From Chondrus crispus (lineage: Eukaryota; Rhodophyta; Florideophyceae; Gigartinales; Gigartinaceae): 64,000 bases of DNA. Positions 33,601 to 43,861 of this stretch are shown here, one piece after another. Positions within the stretch are counted from its first letter, which is position 1, and each line of letters begins with the position of its first letter. The notes below the pieces were generated by a model, which saw only the letters and a program-made list of their open reading frames with translations, was not told where the DNA came from and did not search any database. The stretch lies in the NCBI RefSeq assembly GCF_000350225.1, contig NW_005179167.1:63592-127591 (forward strand), in the 5' to 3' direction. A program made the position numbers and the translations under genes.

Positions 33601-34776
33601 TAAAGTTCTCCTACCAGTGTTGCAATTGCGACTGCAGTTCGACCTCGTCTCATGACGCATTTTCCATTTCCGAATCCCACGTTCAGTCCAAGTTCAGTCA
33701 TTCGACTGACAGAGAGCAGAGAGAACGCAAAATCTGGAACGTGCAACACGTCAGTCAGTTTGCATGGTTCAGTGCCTCCATTCACATTCAATTTTAAGTG
33801 GACGTCATCACGGCCCGCTTTGCACTGGCTTTGGTTCCCATCTCAACAGACCCGGACTCAAGTGGCACATACGTCGAAAACAACGATCGGTCAAATGTGA
33901 TGTGGGCTGTACAAGCGGAGTCAACAAGCCATGAAGACGACATTCCGGGTGCCTGGGCCTGCGGAATTTTTGACATCAGACACGTGAAATCGACGTTGTT
34001 TACAATCATTTCGTTATCGCTTTTCTGTGTAATCATTGCAGGCTGCGTCCGCTGAGCCATTCGTGGCTTGTATCGGACAGGAGGAGCCCGGCGACGCCCA
34101 TTCAAATCCTTTCCCCAACAGCGAGCTGCTGTATGGCCCGAATGACCACAGTTCGTACAATTGTAATCGTTATTGTCACGATTGTTCGGGGCGCGATTGA
34201 TCAGCGCCGATGTGTGTGAAGAACTACACTTCATGTTGGCTCTTTGCTCTTCCTGCAACAGACGACTTTTCACAAAGTCCAAACTGAATATCTTTTCTTC
34301 ATTACCCAGAGCATCCAGCGCAACAATAAGAGCCTAAAATCGTGAGGGCAAACCATTAAGCAGAGCCATCGCCATCTCTTTATGATCGACGTTTACACTC
34401 ATTGACTTAAGAATAGCTGCCAGCTGCTTTACACGATTGATGTATGCGAGAACCTTTTCTCCCGTAAGCATCTTAACAGTGTAGAACTCACGACGAGCAG
34501 CCAGTTTGTTGAGCAGAGTATGCCTTTCAAACACGTTAAGGATTGATTCCCACATCTCACGAGCAGTTGCAGCATCACGTACATGCTCGAGATGCTCATC
34601 TGACAACGAGAGGCCAATCAGTGCTTTAACTTTACTCTCACCTCTGACCCACTTCCTACGCTCGTCAAGGTGTTCATCACTCGGAACCCATCCTTTGATG
34701 ATGTACTGATCAACATCACATAGTGCAAGCAGAAGTTGTATTTTCTGCTTCCACACGTAGAAGTTGGAGTCCGTCA
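30634..34776 (-). pseudogene. Cop-C gag-pol, minus strand, truncated and broken (C2)
   Basis: The minus-strand polyprotein runs from gag codon ~14 (TDSNFYVWKQK) to RNase H (KSTSGYVFNL), where an LTR cuts it off. Gag, CCHC, protease (VDSACTAHI), integrase, RT (YVDDLLLAG) and part of RNase H are readable. Breaks: a stop near 34335, the frameshift giving KRAVMTST near 33795, a 474-bp solo LTR at 32793-33266 in integrase, a stop at 32227-32229, and two stops near 31427 and 31170. The frameshift and the last two stops are the same as in C1. Confidence 0.88.
32793..33266 (-). repeat. Solo Cop-A LTR in C2
   Basis: 474 bp. The minus strand starts TGTTGTAATTA and ends CTCCTATA. The flanks CTTAG (32788-32792) and CTTGG (33267-33271) form a 5-bp target duplication with one mismatch, and the interrupted C2 integrase continues on both sides. 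This copy fixes the Cop-A LTR ends as TG...TA. It lacks the 36-bp repeat region of the A3 LTR. Confidence 0.85.
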
Positions 34777-36040
34777 TATTGGAATTGTACGACCACATGC
34801 TGTTATCTGAAAAGGTCAAAATCGAGTGACACGTGTACATGACTGCACGGTCCGGGCACTCTCATCCATATCACGACATGACACCTGTAAAATCCCAGAT
34901 TTTGGGGTTCCGGGGACGAAAGTGGCCTCTCGGAGGGTCATCCAAATTTCCATAGGTTTGCCAAGTGGATCCTTGGCCCATAGCACTATAGACTACACAG
35001 GAAATACTGCAAATCTATTGGCTCTCAGGTCTAATGCTGCAAATCTATTGGTCGAGCGTTGTCCGCGTGTGCGTCATTGGCCTTGTGATGTACATTAAAT
35101 GGCCTGTAGATGCCATAATTACGTTGTTTTGGGGGTTTCAAGTGGTTTGCCATGGTTGTAATGGGTAATTGCCTGGGGACCACGGGCGGGACACATGTCT
35201 GCCGTGTACACACGTACACGTCGCCAGGTGGATTCGTGTACGTACACATGTACACGCATCCAGATATATGCACATGAGGGTTTGCAGTTTTACAGTGTCA
35301 GACTGTTTGCGATCCTGCGCGTGTCCGAGTGCAAGACATGTGAATCAAAAGTACAACAAGTACTTCTTGCGAGAGCAATACAGTTGTGCGATTATTCTGT
35401 GTACGCGTCACGCTGTATGGGAGTCTTGCGTGAGCACGCGCCGTTGCACTGTGCTCTCGTCATGGTGCGCTGTTGGAGGCGAGTTCATGACAGTACTCGT
35501 GTGATTTACATGTATTCTCATGTGAGTTGTGTAGAAAGTCTGGATGCACATTGTTATAACTTGCCATAATTATCTGACAGTGCTTGGCGAAATTAGTAAG
35601 GTGAGAAACAAGGATACGTATGGCGATTGTGATATGAAAGACGTTTGCGTTGTTGGAAATAGACAAGTGCCAAGTTGTTCGTTGCACAACAATGAAGTCT
35701 GGCATGACTGGATGCAGATTAGTAAGGTGTGAAACAGTTGCATGCATAGGGCCATGGTTTACAGTCATTTGGAATGTGTAGAAATAGTTGTGAGCTAATA
35801 GTTACGAATCGATTCGTAAGGTGGAAATCGAACAGTATGGTCGGGCCACAAGAGGACCGCGCTTGGTCGCACATAGTAGAGTATGGTTTACTGGGAGTCG
35901 GAGTAGAGCGATAGTGTAGCACTCCAAGTGTATAAGTATTGCAGGAAAACGGCTTCAAAGTAAACCTTGGCACCAACTCCTTCACTCACACACATCAACC
36001 TGCCTTCCTTCTTTCCCTTGCCCTTCCGAACCTACCATTA
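34777..36040 (+). repeat. B1 5' LTR (subtype L1, 1264 bp)
   Basis: It starts TATTGGAATTG in the gag of C2 and ends CCTACCATTA before the PBS. It is clearly different from the B1 3' LTR in its first 400 bp and closer to the C1 LTR. It carries ATTAGTAAGGTG near 35592 and 35718 and ATTCGTAAGGTG near 35811, and a TATAAGTA box at 35931. Confidence 0.88.
35931..35938 (+). promoter_or_regulatory. LTR TATA box, B1
   Basis: TATAAGTA, 103 bp before the LTR end. It occupies the same place in B3 (51603), B4 (60671), the L2 LTRs (42532, 49135) and A3 (62009). Confidence 0.55.
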
Positions 36041-36054
36041 GGTTATGGGCCCAG
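36041..36054 (+). other. Primer binding site, half-tRNA-iMet type (B1)
   Basis: GGTTATGGGCCCAG immediately after the LTR, as in C1. Confidence 0.8.
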
Positions 36055-36076
36055 TCCCTCGCTGTCGTTTCACTGC

Positions 36077-36424
36077 ATGAGTCTGTCGTTCTCGTTCCGT
36101 TGTTTCTGCCGTCGTTGTCGGTGTCGTTTTCGCTGCCGTTTCTCGTCGTTCTTTCCGCTGGTCTTCTCGCTGTCGTTGTCGCTCTCGTTCTTGCCGTTGT
36201 TCTTGGTTTTGGTTTTCGCTGCTGCTGTCATTCTTGCTCTCTTGTGTGAATTGGTTTTGGTCATCGCCCCCGCTGTCTTCGTTGTCTTCGTTCTTGGTTT
36301 GGCTTTTGTTCTTGCTGTGGTTCTTGCTGCTGTCTCTGTCTTTGGTCTTCGTCTTCGTTTCCGCTCCCGCTACCGCCGTCGTCGTCAATCTCGCATTTGG
36401 TTTTTCTTCGTTCTCTCATGCAAA
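36077..36424 (+). other. A-poor leader of B1 with upstream open frame
   Basis: About 310 nt with very few A residues. ATG 36077 opens a frame to 36466 (Cys/Arg-rich start, Leu/Val/Ala-rich centre, Arg-rich end). No other ATG occurs before the zinc-finger ATG at 36418. After the predicted splice this frame would stop three codons into exon 2, so it would not fuse to the zinc-finger protein. Confidence 0.5.
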
Positions 36425-37089
36425 GTAAGTTTTGAGTTTCTTTCCATTTCCTACACATCTAAGTGATTGTCTTTGCACGTTTTGGTGGTTCTTAAGAGCA
36501 ATAATTCCAAAATCTGTTACTGACGATTATCTTCATATTCCTTATTGTGAATACCTGTTCTTACGGGGTTGTGTTAGATCTGGAATTAGTACCGGTGCGC
36601 TCTGCGCCTGAGAAGCTGGTCACCGGTCGAACGGTTCGGACATCGGAGGTCGTATCCGTTGAGGTGCTTGAGCCTGAGGATCAACCTTCACCTCGGCTTG
36701 CGCTTCCGGGTCCGTCCTCGAGTTGCGCACCATATAGGATTCCTCGTATTCCGCGCTCTGTTCCCGCACCAATAAAGAGAACTACGCATCGACTTTCTGC
36801 TCGGAAGGCGGCTGTTCTCGCGGATAAAGAGTTTAAGCGTGAGCGCAAGAGGAATCGTAAGGTGTGCCGGCGGTATAAGCGGTATTGTAAAGTGTGCGGC
36901 GTTAGTGGCAATAGTGCGAAGGCCTTTTACGACCACATTCAGTCTAGGTCTCATCGCATTCAAGTTGCCAACGCTAAGGAGACCCCGCGTTGTATCCCTT
37001 GCAATCGCGTCTTTGAGTCTCACGGGCACCTGAAGTGCCACGAGAACGGTGCCGCACACTTGAAGGTAGTTTGTGAACAGAATAGTTAG
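36418..37089 (+). CDS. Accessory double zinc-finger protein, spliced (B1)
   Basis: Predicted CDS join(36418..36424, 36578..37089), 172 residues, start codon two codons before the junction. Residues 60-105 are rich in Lys/Arg. Finger 1 uses C106, C109, H122 and H128; finger 2 uses C141, C144, H157 and H163. Both are CX2CX12HX5H, the spacing of U1-like and dsRNA-binding fingers. The unspliced frame opens at 36505 and contains no ATG, so splicing or a non-ATG start is required. The stop lies 172 nt before the gag ATG. The function is unknown. Nucleic-acid binding follows from the fingers; roles such as silencing suppression, RNA export or chaperoning are speculation. Confidence 0.72.
36425..36577 (+). 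other. Predicted intron in the B1 leader (153 nt)
   Basis: Donor AAA|GTAAGT. Branch-like CTGAC at 36520-36524. The first AG after it is the acceptor GTGTTAG|ATC at 36576-36577. An alternative acceptor TTTCTCCTAG (to 37137) would skip the zinc-finger frame and place the leader just before gag. Confidence 0.6.
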
Positions 37090-37170
37090 GGATTTCATCC
37101 AAATAAATTCACATATCTGTTCGCAAATTTCTCCTAGTGCAACTTCATAGTAATCATATCGAATTTGTTA

Positions 37171-37226
37171 GACGGGTGGGCTTGCCATTGTGTTGACTAT
37201 CGGTTAACGGCTTGGGATCCCGGAAC
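37171..37226 (+). promoter_or_regulatory. Conserved pre-gag block (B1)
   Basis: 56 nt, GACGGGTGGGCTTGCC to GGATCCCGGAAC, with the palindromic GTTAAC. It is nearly identical to 63239-63293 in the otherwise different Cop-A leader and to 7480-7530 in C1. It ends 35 nt before the gag ATG. Confidence 0.55.
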
Positions 37227-37261
37227 GGATTTTCGAATACTTGAAGTTTATTTGCACTAAA

Positions 37262-40200
37262 ATGGAAGATCAAGGAGGAGGAGGATCCATCAGAATCCAC
37301 AAACTGACGGACTCCAACTTCTACGTGTGGAAGCAGAAAATACAACTTCTGCTTGCTCTACGTGATGTTGACCAGTACATCGTTGAGGGAAGAGTTCCAA
37401 GTGAGGAACGCGCGGAAGAGCGTAAGAAGTGGATCAGAGGTGACAGTAAAGCTAAAGCACTGATTGGTCTCTCCCTATCAGATGAGCATCTTGAGCATGT
37501 ACGTGATGTTGATACTGCTCATGAGATGTGGGAAGCTATTGTCAACGTGTTTGAGAGGCACACTTTGCTGAACAAACTAGCTGCATGTCGTGAGTTCTAC
37601 ACTGTGAAGATGCTTTCCGGTGAAAAGGTGCTTGCATACATCAATCGTGTCAAGCAGCTGGCAGCCATCCTCAAGTCAATGAGCGTAAACATCGATGACA
37701 AGGAGATGGCCATGGCAGTGCTGAACGGTCTGCCTGCCCGTTTCGAGGCTCTCATCGTTGCACTTGATGCTCTCGGTAATGAGGAAAAGATATTCAGTTT
37801 GGACTTTGTGAAAAGTCGTCTGCTGCAGGAAGAGCAACGAGCAAACATGAAGTCTAGCTCCTCACAGACATCGGCTCTGGTTAATCGTGCCCCGAACAAT
37901 CGGGACATAAACGATTACAAATGCACGAACTGCGGTCATACAGGCCATACGGCAACCCGCTGCTGGGGAAAGGATTTGAATGGGCGTCGCCCGGCTCCTC
38001 CTAGCGGATATAAACCGCGTATGTCTCAGCGGAAACAATCTGCATTTGTCACACAGAAACCTGATCCCGACATGGTTGTAAACAGCGTCGACTTCACATG
38101 TCTGATGTCGAAAGCTTCGCACACGAACGATATAGAGATGTTGCCTTCGTGGCTCGTAGATTCAGCTTGTACAGCTCATATTACATATGACCGATCTTTG
38201 TTTGCAACGTATGAGCCACTTGAATCCGCCTCTGTTCAGATGGGAACTAAGGCTAGTGCAAAGGTTGCCGGCCGTGGTGACGTTCACTTGAAGTTAAATG
38301 TGAATGGCCGCATCGAACCGTGCAAGTTGACAGATGTATTGCACGTTCCGGACTTTGCGTTCTCCCTGCTCTCTGTCAGTCGAATGACTGAACTTGGACA
38401 AAAAGTTGGGTTCGAAAATGGAAAATGCATGATCAGACGAGGCTCAACTGTAGTGGCGACTGCGACATTGGTTGGAGAACTTTACGTTCTCGACATCGTC
38501 AGTGACATCGGATCTGCACATGCTGCCACCCTGCAAACGTGGCATGAGCGCTTTGCACATGTGCATTCTCAAGGTATTGCTTCGATGATTCGTGACAATG
38601 TGGTAAGTGGAGTCAAACTACTTGGTAATGAGGCTAACAAAATCAACAATACTGACAATGATTGCATCTCTGAAAAATGTTCTGCGTGCGTCTACGGCAA
38701 AGCCACTCGATCTGTGATCCCAAAAGAGCGGTCCTCGAGGCGGGCATACTTCTGTCTAGACTTAGTTCACTCTGATGTTTGTGGCCCCTTAGAGGTGCAG
38801 TCCATTGGTGGTGCCAAGTACTTCATTACCTTCATAGATGATCACTCAAACTGGTCAGTAGTGTACCCTATGCACCATAAATCAGAAGCATTTGAACGAT
38901 ACAAAATGTTTGCACAACTTGCTCAGACTCACACTGGTCGCAAGATCAAAGTGCTTCGCACCGATCGAGGTGGTGAGTATCTGTCCACGGAATTTAAGTC
39001 TTTTCTGATTGCAAATGGTACTCAGCATCAAATGACAACCGCGTACACACCGGAGCAAAATGGCGTCGCCGAACGACTGAACAGAACTTTGGTAAACTTG
39101 GTGCGCTCCATGCTAGCGCACAAGAAAGTTACAAAGGGGTTCTGGGCAGAAGCACTTGCCAATGCAGTGTACGTTCGAAATCGAGTCACGTCACGTGCCA
39201 TTCCCCCCAAGATGACCCATACCACTTATGGATGAAATCTGTGCCAAATGTTGGTCATTTGCGTGTTTTCGGTTCAAAGTGTTGGTATACATTACCAAAA
39301 CACAACATCCAGAAACTTGACGCCCGTGCAAAGGAGGCAATGTTTCTGGGGTATGCTGAAAATACGAAAGCTTACAAGTTGTGGGATGGTGATTTACACA
39401 AAGTGATCGTATCCAGAGATGTTACTTTTGACGAGTCCACGGGAGGCAAATCTGGTGAACCGATGGATACAAACGAGGAGGCTACAACTGATGATGACAC
39501 AATCAACTTGAACATCGATGAGGAAGTTGCAGAAAATGATGCAGTGGCATCAGAAGTATCATCGCCAGATGAACAACAAGACTCTGATGAATCCTCCAAC
39601 TCCTCCCCAACTGCAGGGGAGGACGAGACCACCGAAACAGTTGACCAACACGTAGTTGAGGAAGAAACGATTGATCCGCCAACTAATCTCCGTCGGTCCA
39701 CTCGCGTTCGCAAAACGCCTGGGGCGTGGTGGGCAGCAGCTTTGGTGACTGCTGGACTCCTTAGCCACGCCCATGTGATAACGGAAATCCAAAACTCGTA
39801 CAAGCAAGCTATGGATTCTCCAAAAGCTCGCTTCTGGCAGAAGGGCATCGACAAAGAACTTGCTTCACAACACAAAAACAAAACATGGACACTTGTTCCA
39901 AGATCTCAAGCATCAAACGTCCTGACGTCCAGGTGGGTTTTCGGAGTGAAGCAACTTCCTGACGAGTCCGGAAAATTGGTCGAAACTGCAAAGGGACGAC
40001 TTGTGGCACGAGGCTTTCAACAAGTAGAAGGCATCGATTACACTGAAACTTTCGCCCCTGTCATCAAGTTCACAACTATCCGTCTGCTGCTGGCACTGGT
40101 CGCGCACTTTGACCTTGAGCTGCATCAGATGGACGTGGTGACTGCCTTCCTCAACGGTGAACTTCACGAAGAAATCTACATGGAGCAACCTGAAGGATGC

Positions 40201-41379
40201 ATCGACAAAGTCAAACCTGATTCGGTGTGTAAACTTTTGAAAGCAATCTATGGTCTTAAGCAAGCCCATCGCCAATGGCATAGTAAGATCGATGAGTTTC
40301 TGATCACTGAACTTGGTTTCAACACTACACGCAGCGACCCATGTCTTTACATTCGACGTCAAGGCAATGTCATCATGATTATCGCGTTGTACGTGGACGA
40401 TCTGCTGCTAGCTGGAAGTGACTTGGAGGCCATATTATGGATGAAAAATGAACTCAACAAACGATTCGATATGAAAGACCTTGGCGAAGCGAAGACTTGT
40501 ATTGGTCTAGAGATCGACCGTATACGTTCTAAACACGTCCTGACCGTCACGCAGTCGAAGTATGCCCAAGCAGTACTGAAACGGTTCAAAATGTCGGCAT
40601 GCAATCCTTGCGTTACTCCGATGGAACAGTCTCGACATGTCACAATGCAAGTGGCCGAATCTGGCACTGATGACAACCCATGCTTTGAACCATATCGTCA
40701 GGCCATTGGATGTCTAATGTTCCTAATGGTCGGCACCCGCCCCGATATTGCGTTTGCCATTGGAAAGTTATCTCAACACTGTGCCGACCCTCACGAGTCG
40801 CACTGGTCAGGTGTGAAACGTGTTTTGAGATACTTGCGTGGGTCCCAGCATCTTGGAATAGTGTTTGGTAAAGATGATCTTGGTACGGAACTTCATGGGT
40901 ATAGCGACGCAGATTGGGGTGGATGCCTTGAATCACGGAAATCAACGAGTGGGTACGTGTTCAAGCTTTGTGATGGGCCTATCAGTTGGGCTTCCCGGAA
41001 ACAAACAGTAGTTGCAAAGTCTACTTGTGAGGCAGAATACATCGCACTCAGTGAAGCATACAAAGAGGCTGCGTGGCTTCGACGCTTCCATGCGGATGTA
41101 CTTGGTGCGAATTCGGATCCAACAATTCGCGTTGGATGTGACAACGCTGGTACGATTGCGTTTGCTCAGAACGAATCTACAAATCGTCGCAACAAGCACA
41201 TTGATATTACGTATCATTTTGTTCGAGATGCGGTGCAGCGAAAACTGGTCACATTGTACCATTGTCCGACAACAGAAATGCCAGCTGATATGCTGACCAA
41301 ACCACTTGGTCGCGTGCTGTTTGAAAAGTTCGTGGGCATGGTTGGGCTTTCCGAGTGCAAAGCTGCCCAAAGCATGTGA
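37262..41379 (+). pseudogene. Cop-B gag-pol with one frameshift (B1)
   Basis: Same polyprotein as B2 but split at about 39215. GATGACCCATACC replaces GATGACCCCCTACC, one base shorter. The first frame (37262-39235) holds gag, CCHC, protease and the integrase core; the second (39232-41379) holds the integrase C-terminal part, RT and RNase H. It differs from B2 by a Cys for Arg in gag (LAACREF) and a cluster of changes at about 39337-39790. The frameshift is shared with B3 and absent from B2, and it lies outside any usual gag-pol slip position. Confidence 0.9.
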
Positions 41380-41381
41380 TC

Positions 41382-41390
41382 GAGGGGAGG
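41382..41390 (+). other. Polypurine tract of B1
   Basis: GAGGGGAGG directly before the LTR start TATTG. Confidence 0.8.
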
Positions 41391-42640
41391 TATTGAAATG
41401 TGCGACCACATGCTGTTATGTGGAAAGTGCAAAATCGAGCGACACGTGTACATGACTCGACGGTCCGGACCCTCGCCCCATATCACCACATGACACGTGT
41501 AAAATCCCAGATTTTGGGGTTCTGGGGACGAAAGTGGACTTTTGGAGGGTTATGCAAATTTGCATAAATGCCGAAAATTTGCATTTGGCCCGAACTGTTA
41601 TAGGGCTACACAGGGAATACTGCAAATCTATTGGGTGTCGGTTCGAATGCTGCAATTCTATTGGTCTGTTATTGTCCACTTATATGCAGTCATGCTGGTG
41701 ATATATCTTGAATGATCGGTATACGTTTTAATTACATCATTTCGGGGGTTTCAAGTTGTTCACCATGGTTGTAATGGGTAATTACGTGTGGCCTTGGCGC
41801 TGGACACTTGTGTGCGGTGTACACATGTACACATCGCCAGGTTGCTGCGTGTACGTACACTTGTACACGTCGCGTACATACGGTCCGGCGCGTATCCGAG
41901 CACAGTACATGTGAATTAAAAGTACAACAAGTATTTCTCGCAAGAGACATGTACTTACGTGAGTATTCAGTGTATGCGTCACGCTGTATGCGACCCTTGC
42001 ATTAGCATGCGCCGTTGTACTACACTCTCGTCAGCATGCGACGTTGTACTGTGCTCTCGTTATGGTGCGCCGTTGGATGCAAGTTGATGACAGTACTCGT
42101 GTGATTCACATCGGATATCACGTGAGATGTGTAGAAAGTCTGGATGCACATTGTTGCTATCCGTGATAGTTGTCTGGCAGTGTGTACCGAGATTAGTAAG
42201 GTACGAAACAAGGGCATGTATGGGGACTGAGATATGACAGGACTTTGCGTTGTTGGAAATAGAGAGATGCCAAGTTGTTCATTGTGCAAGAATATATTCT
42301 GTCATGTCTGGATGCAGATTAGTAAGGTGTGAAACGATTCCATGCATAGGGCCATGGTTTACAGTCACTCAAAATGTGTAGAAACTGTTGTGCACTGATA
42401 GTCAATAGTCAATTCGTAAGGTGGAAATAGAACAGTGTGGACGGGCCAGAGGAGGACCGCGCTTGGTCGCGCATATGGTGAGTACGGTTTACCAGGTGCC
42501 AAAGTAATGGGATAGTGTAACACTCAAAGTGTATAAGTATCGCCGAAAGACGGCTCCAAGTAAACCTCGGCCCCAACTCCTTCACTCACACACATCAACC
42601 TGCCCTCCTTCTTTCCCTTGCCCCTCCGAACCTACCATTA
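41391..42640 (+). repeat. LTR shared by B1 (3') and B2 (5'), subtype L2
   Basis: 1250 bp, TATTGAAATG to CCTACCATTA. It is followed, after a 23-nt foreign stretch, by the B2 leader, so one LTR serves as the 3' end of B1 and the 5' end of B2. That is the LTR-internal-LTR-internal-LTR form produced by unequal LTR recombination. It matches the B2 3' LTR (47995-49243) nearly base for base. Confidence 0.85.
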
Positions 42641-42663
42641 CTTTTTCGGATGGGAGCATGGAT
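42641..42663 (+). other. Foreign 23 nt in place of the B2 primer binding site
   Basis: CTTTTTCGGATGGGAGCATG and three more bases, identical to the Cop-A minus-strand sequence that follows the LTR at 49244. Here they stand exactly where the 23-nt PBS region is in B1 and B3, with no length change. B2 as written therefore lacks a PBS. Confidence 0.75.
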
Positions 42664-43017
42664 GTCGTTTCACTGCATGAGTCTGTCGTTCTCGTTCCGT
42701 TGTTTCTGCCGTCGTTGTCGCTGTCGTTTTCGCTGCCGTTTCTCGTCGTTGTTTCCGCTGGTCTTCTCGCTGTCGTTGTCTCTCTCGTTCTTGCCGTCGT
42801 TCTTGGTTTTGGTTTTCGCTGCGGCTGTCGTCCTTGCTCTCTTGTGTGAATTGGTTTTGGTCATCGCCCCTGCTGTCTTCGTTGTCTTCGTTCTTGGTTT
42901 GGCTTTTGTTCTTGCTGTGATTCTTGCTGCTGTCTCTGTCTTTGGTCTTCGTCTTCGTTTCCGCTCCCGCTACCGCCGTCGTCGTCAATCTCGCATTTGG
43001 TTTTTCTTCGTTCTCTC

Positions 43018-43689
43018 ATGCAAAGTAAGTTTTGAGTTTCTTTCCATTTCCTACACATCGAAGTGATTGTCTTTGCACGTTTTGGTGGTTCTTAAGAGCA
43101 ATAATTCCAAAATCTGTTACTGACGATTATCTTCATATTCCTTACTGTGAATACCTGTTTTTACGGGGTTGTGTTAGATCTGGAATTAGTACCGGTGCGC
43201 TCTGCGCCTGGGAAGCTGGTCACCGGTCGAACGGTTCGGACATCGGAGGTCGTATCCGTTGAGGTGCTTGAGCCTGAGGATCAACCTTCACCTCGGCTCG
43301 CGCTTCCGGGTCCGTCCTCCAGTTGCGCACCATATAGGATTCCTCGTATTCCGCGCTCTGTTCCCGCACCAATAAAGAGAACTACGCATCGACTTTCTGC
43401 TCGGAAAGCGGCTGTTCTCGCGGATAAGCAGTTTAAGCGTGAGCGCAAGAGGAATCGTAAGGTGTGCCCGCGGTATAAGCGGTATTGTAAAGTGTGCGGC
43501 GTTAGTGGCAATAGTGGGAAGGCCTTTTACGACCACATTCAGTCTAGGTCTCATCGCATTCAAGTTGCCAACGCTAAGGAGACCCCGCGTTGTATCCCTT
43601 GCAATCGCGTCTTTGAGTCTCACGGGCACCTGAAGTGCCACGAGAACGGTGCCGCACACTTAAAGGTAGTTTGTGAACAGAATAGTTAG
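43018..43689 (+). CDS. Accessory double zinc-finger protein, spliced (B2)
   Basis: Predicted CDS join(43018..43024, 43178..43689), 172 residues, intron 43025-43177 with the same donor, branch-like site and acceptor as B1. It differs from B1 by a few residues (PGK for PEK, Gln for Glu before FKRERK, CPRYK for CRRYK, SGK for SAK in finger 1). All eight zinc ligands are kept. It lies upstream of the only intact gag-pol in the window, so this copy pairs a whole accessory gene with a whole polyprotein. Confidence 0.72.
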
Positions 43690-43770
43690 GGATTTCATCC
43701 AAATAAATTCACATATCTGTTCGCAAATTTCTCCTAGTGCAACTTCATAGTAATCATATCGAATTTGTTA

Positions 43771-43826
43771 GACGGGTGGGCTTGCCATTGTGTTGACTAT
43801 CGGTTAACGGCTTGGGATCCCCGAAC
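43771..43826 (+). promoter_or_regulatory. Conserved pre-gag block (B2)
   Basis: Same 56-nt block as 37171-37226 with one change (GGATCCCCGAAC). Confidence 0.5.
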
Positions 43827-43861
43827 GGATTTTCGAATACTTGAAGTTTATTTGCACTAAA

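Noticed and set aside
36038-36388. Minus-strand open frame rich in Lys, Glu, Gln, Asn and Thr across the leader (also at 6371, 42638, 51710 and 60778)
   Set aside because: It is the shadow of the A-poor leader. The low-complexity composition keeps several frames open on both strands, and no start context or domain supports it.
39205-39240. Programmed frameshift in B1 and B3 gag-pol
   Set aside because: It lies inside the integrase region, not between gag and pol, and B2 is continuous there. A shared indel is the simpler reading.
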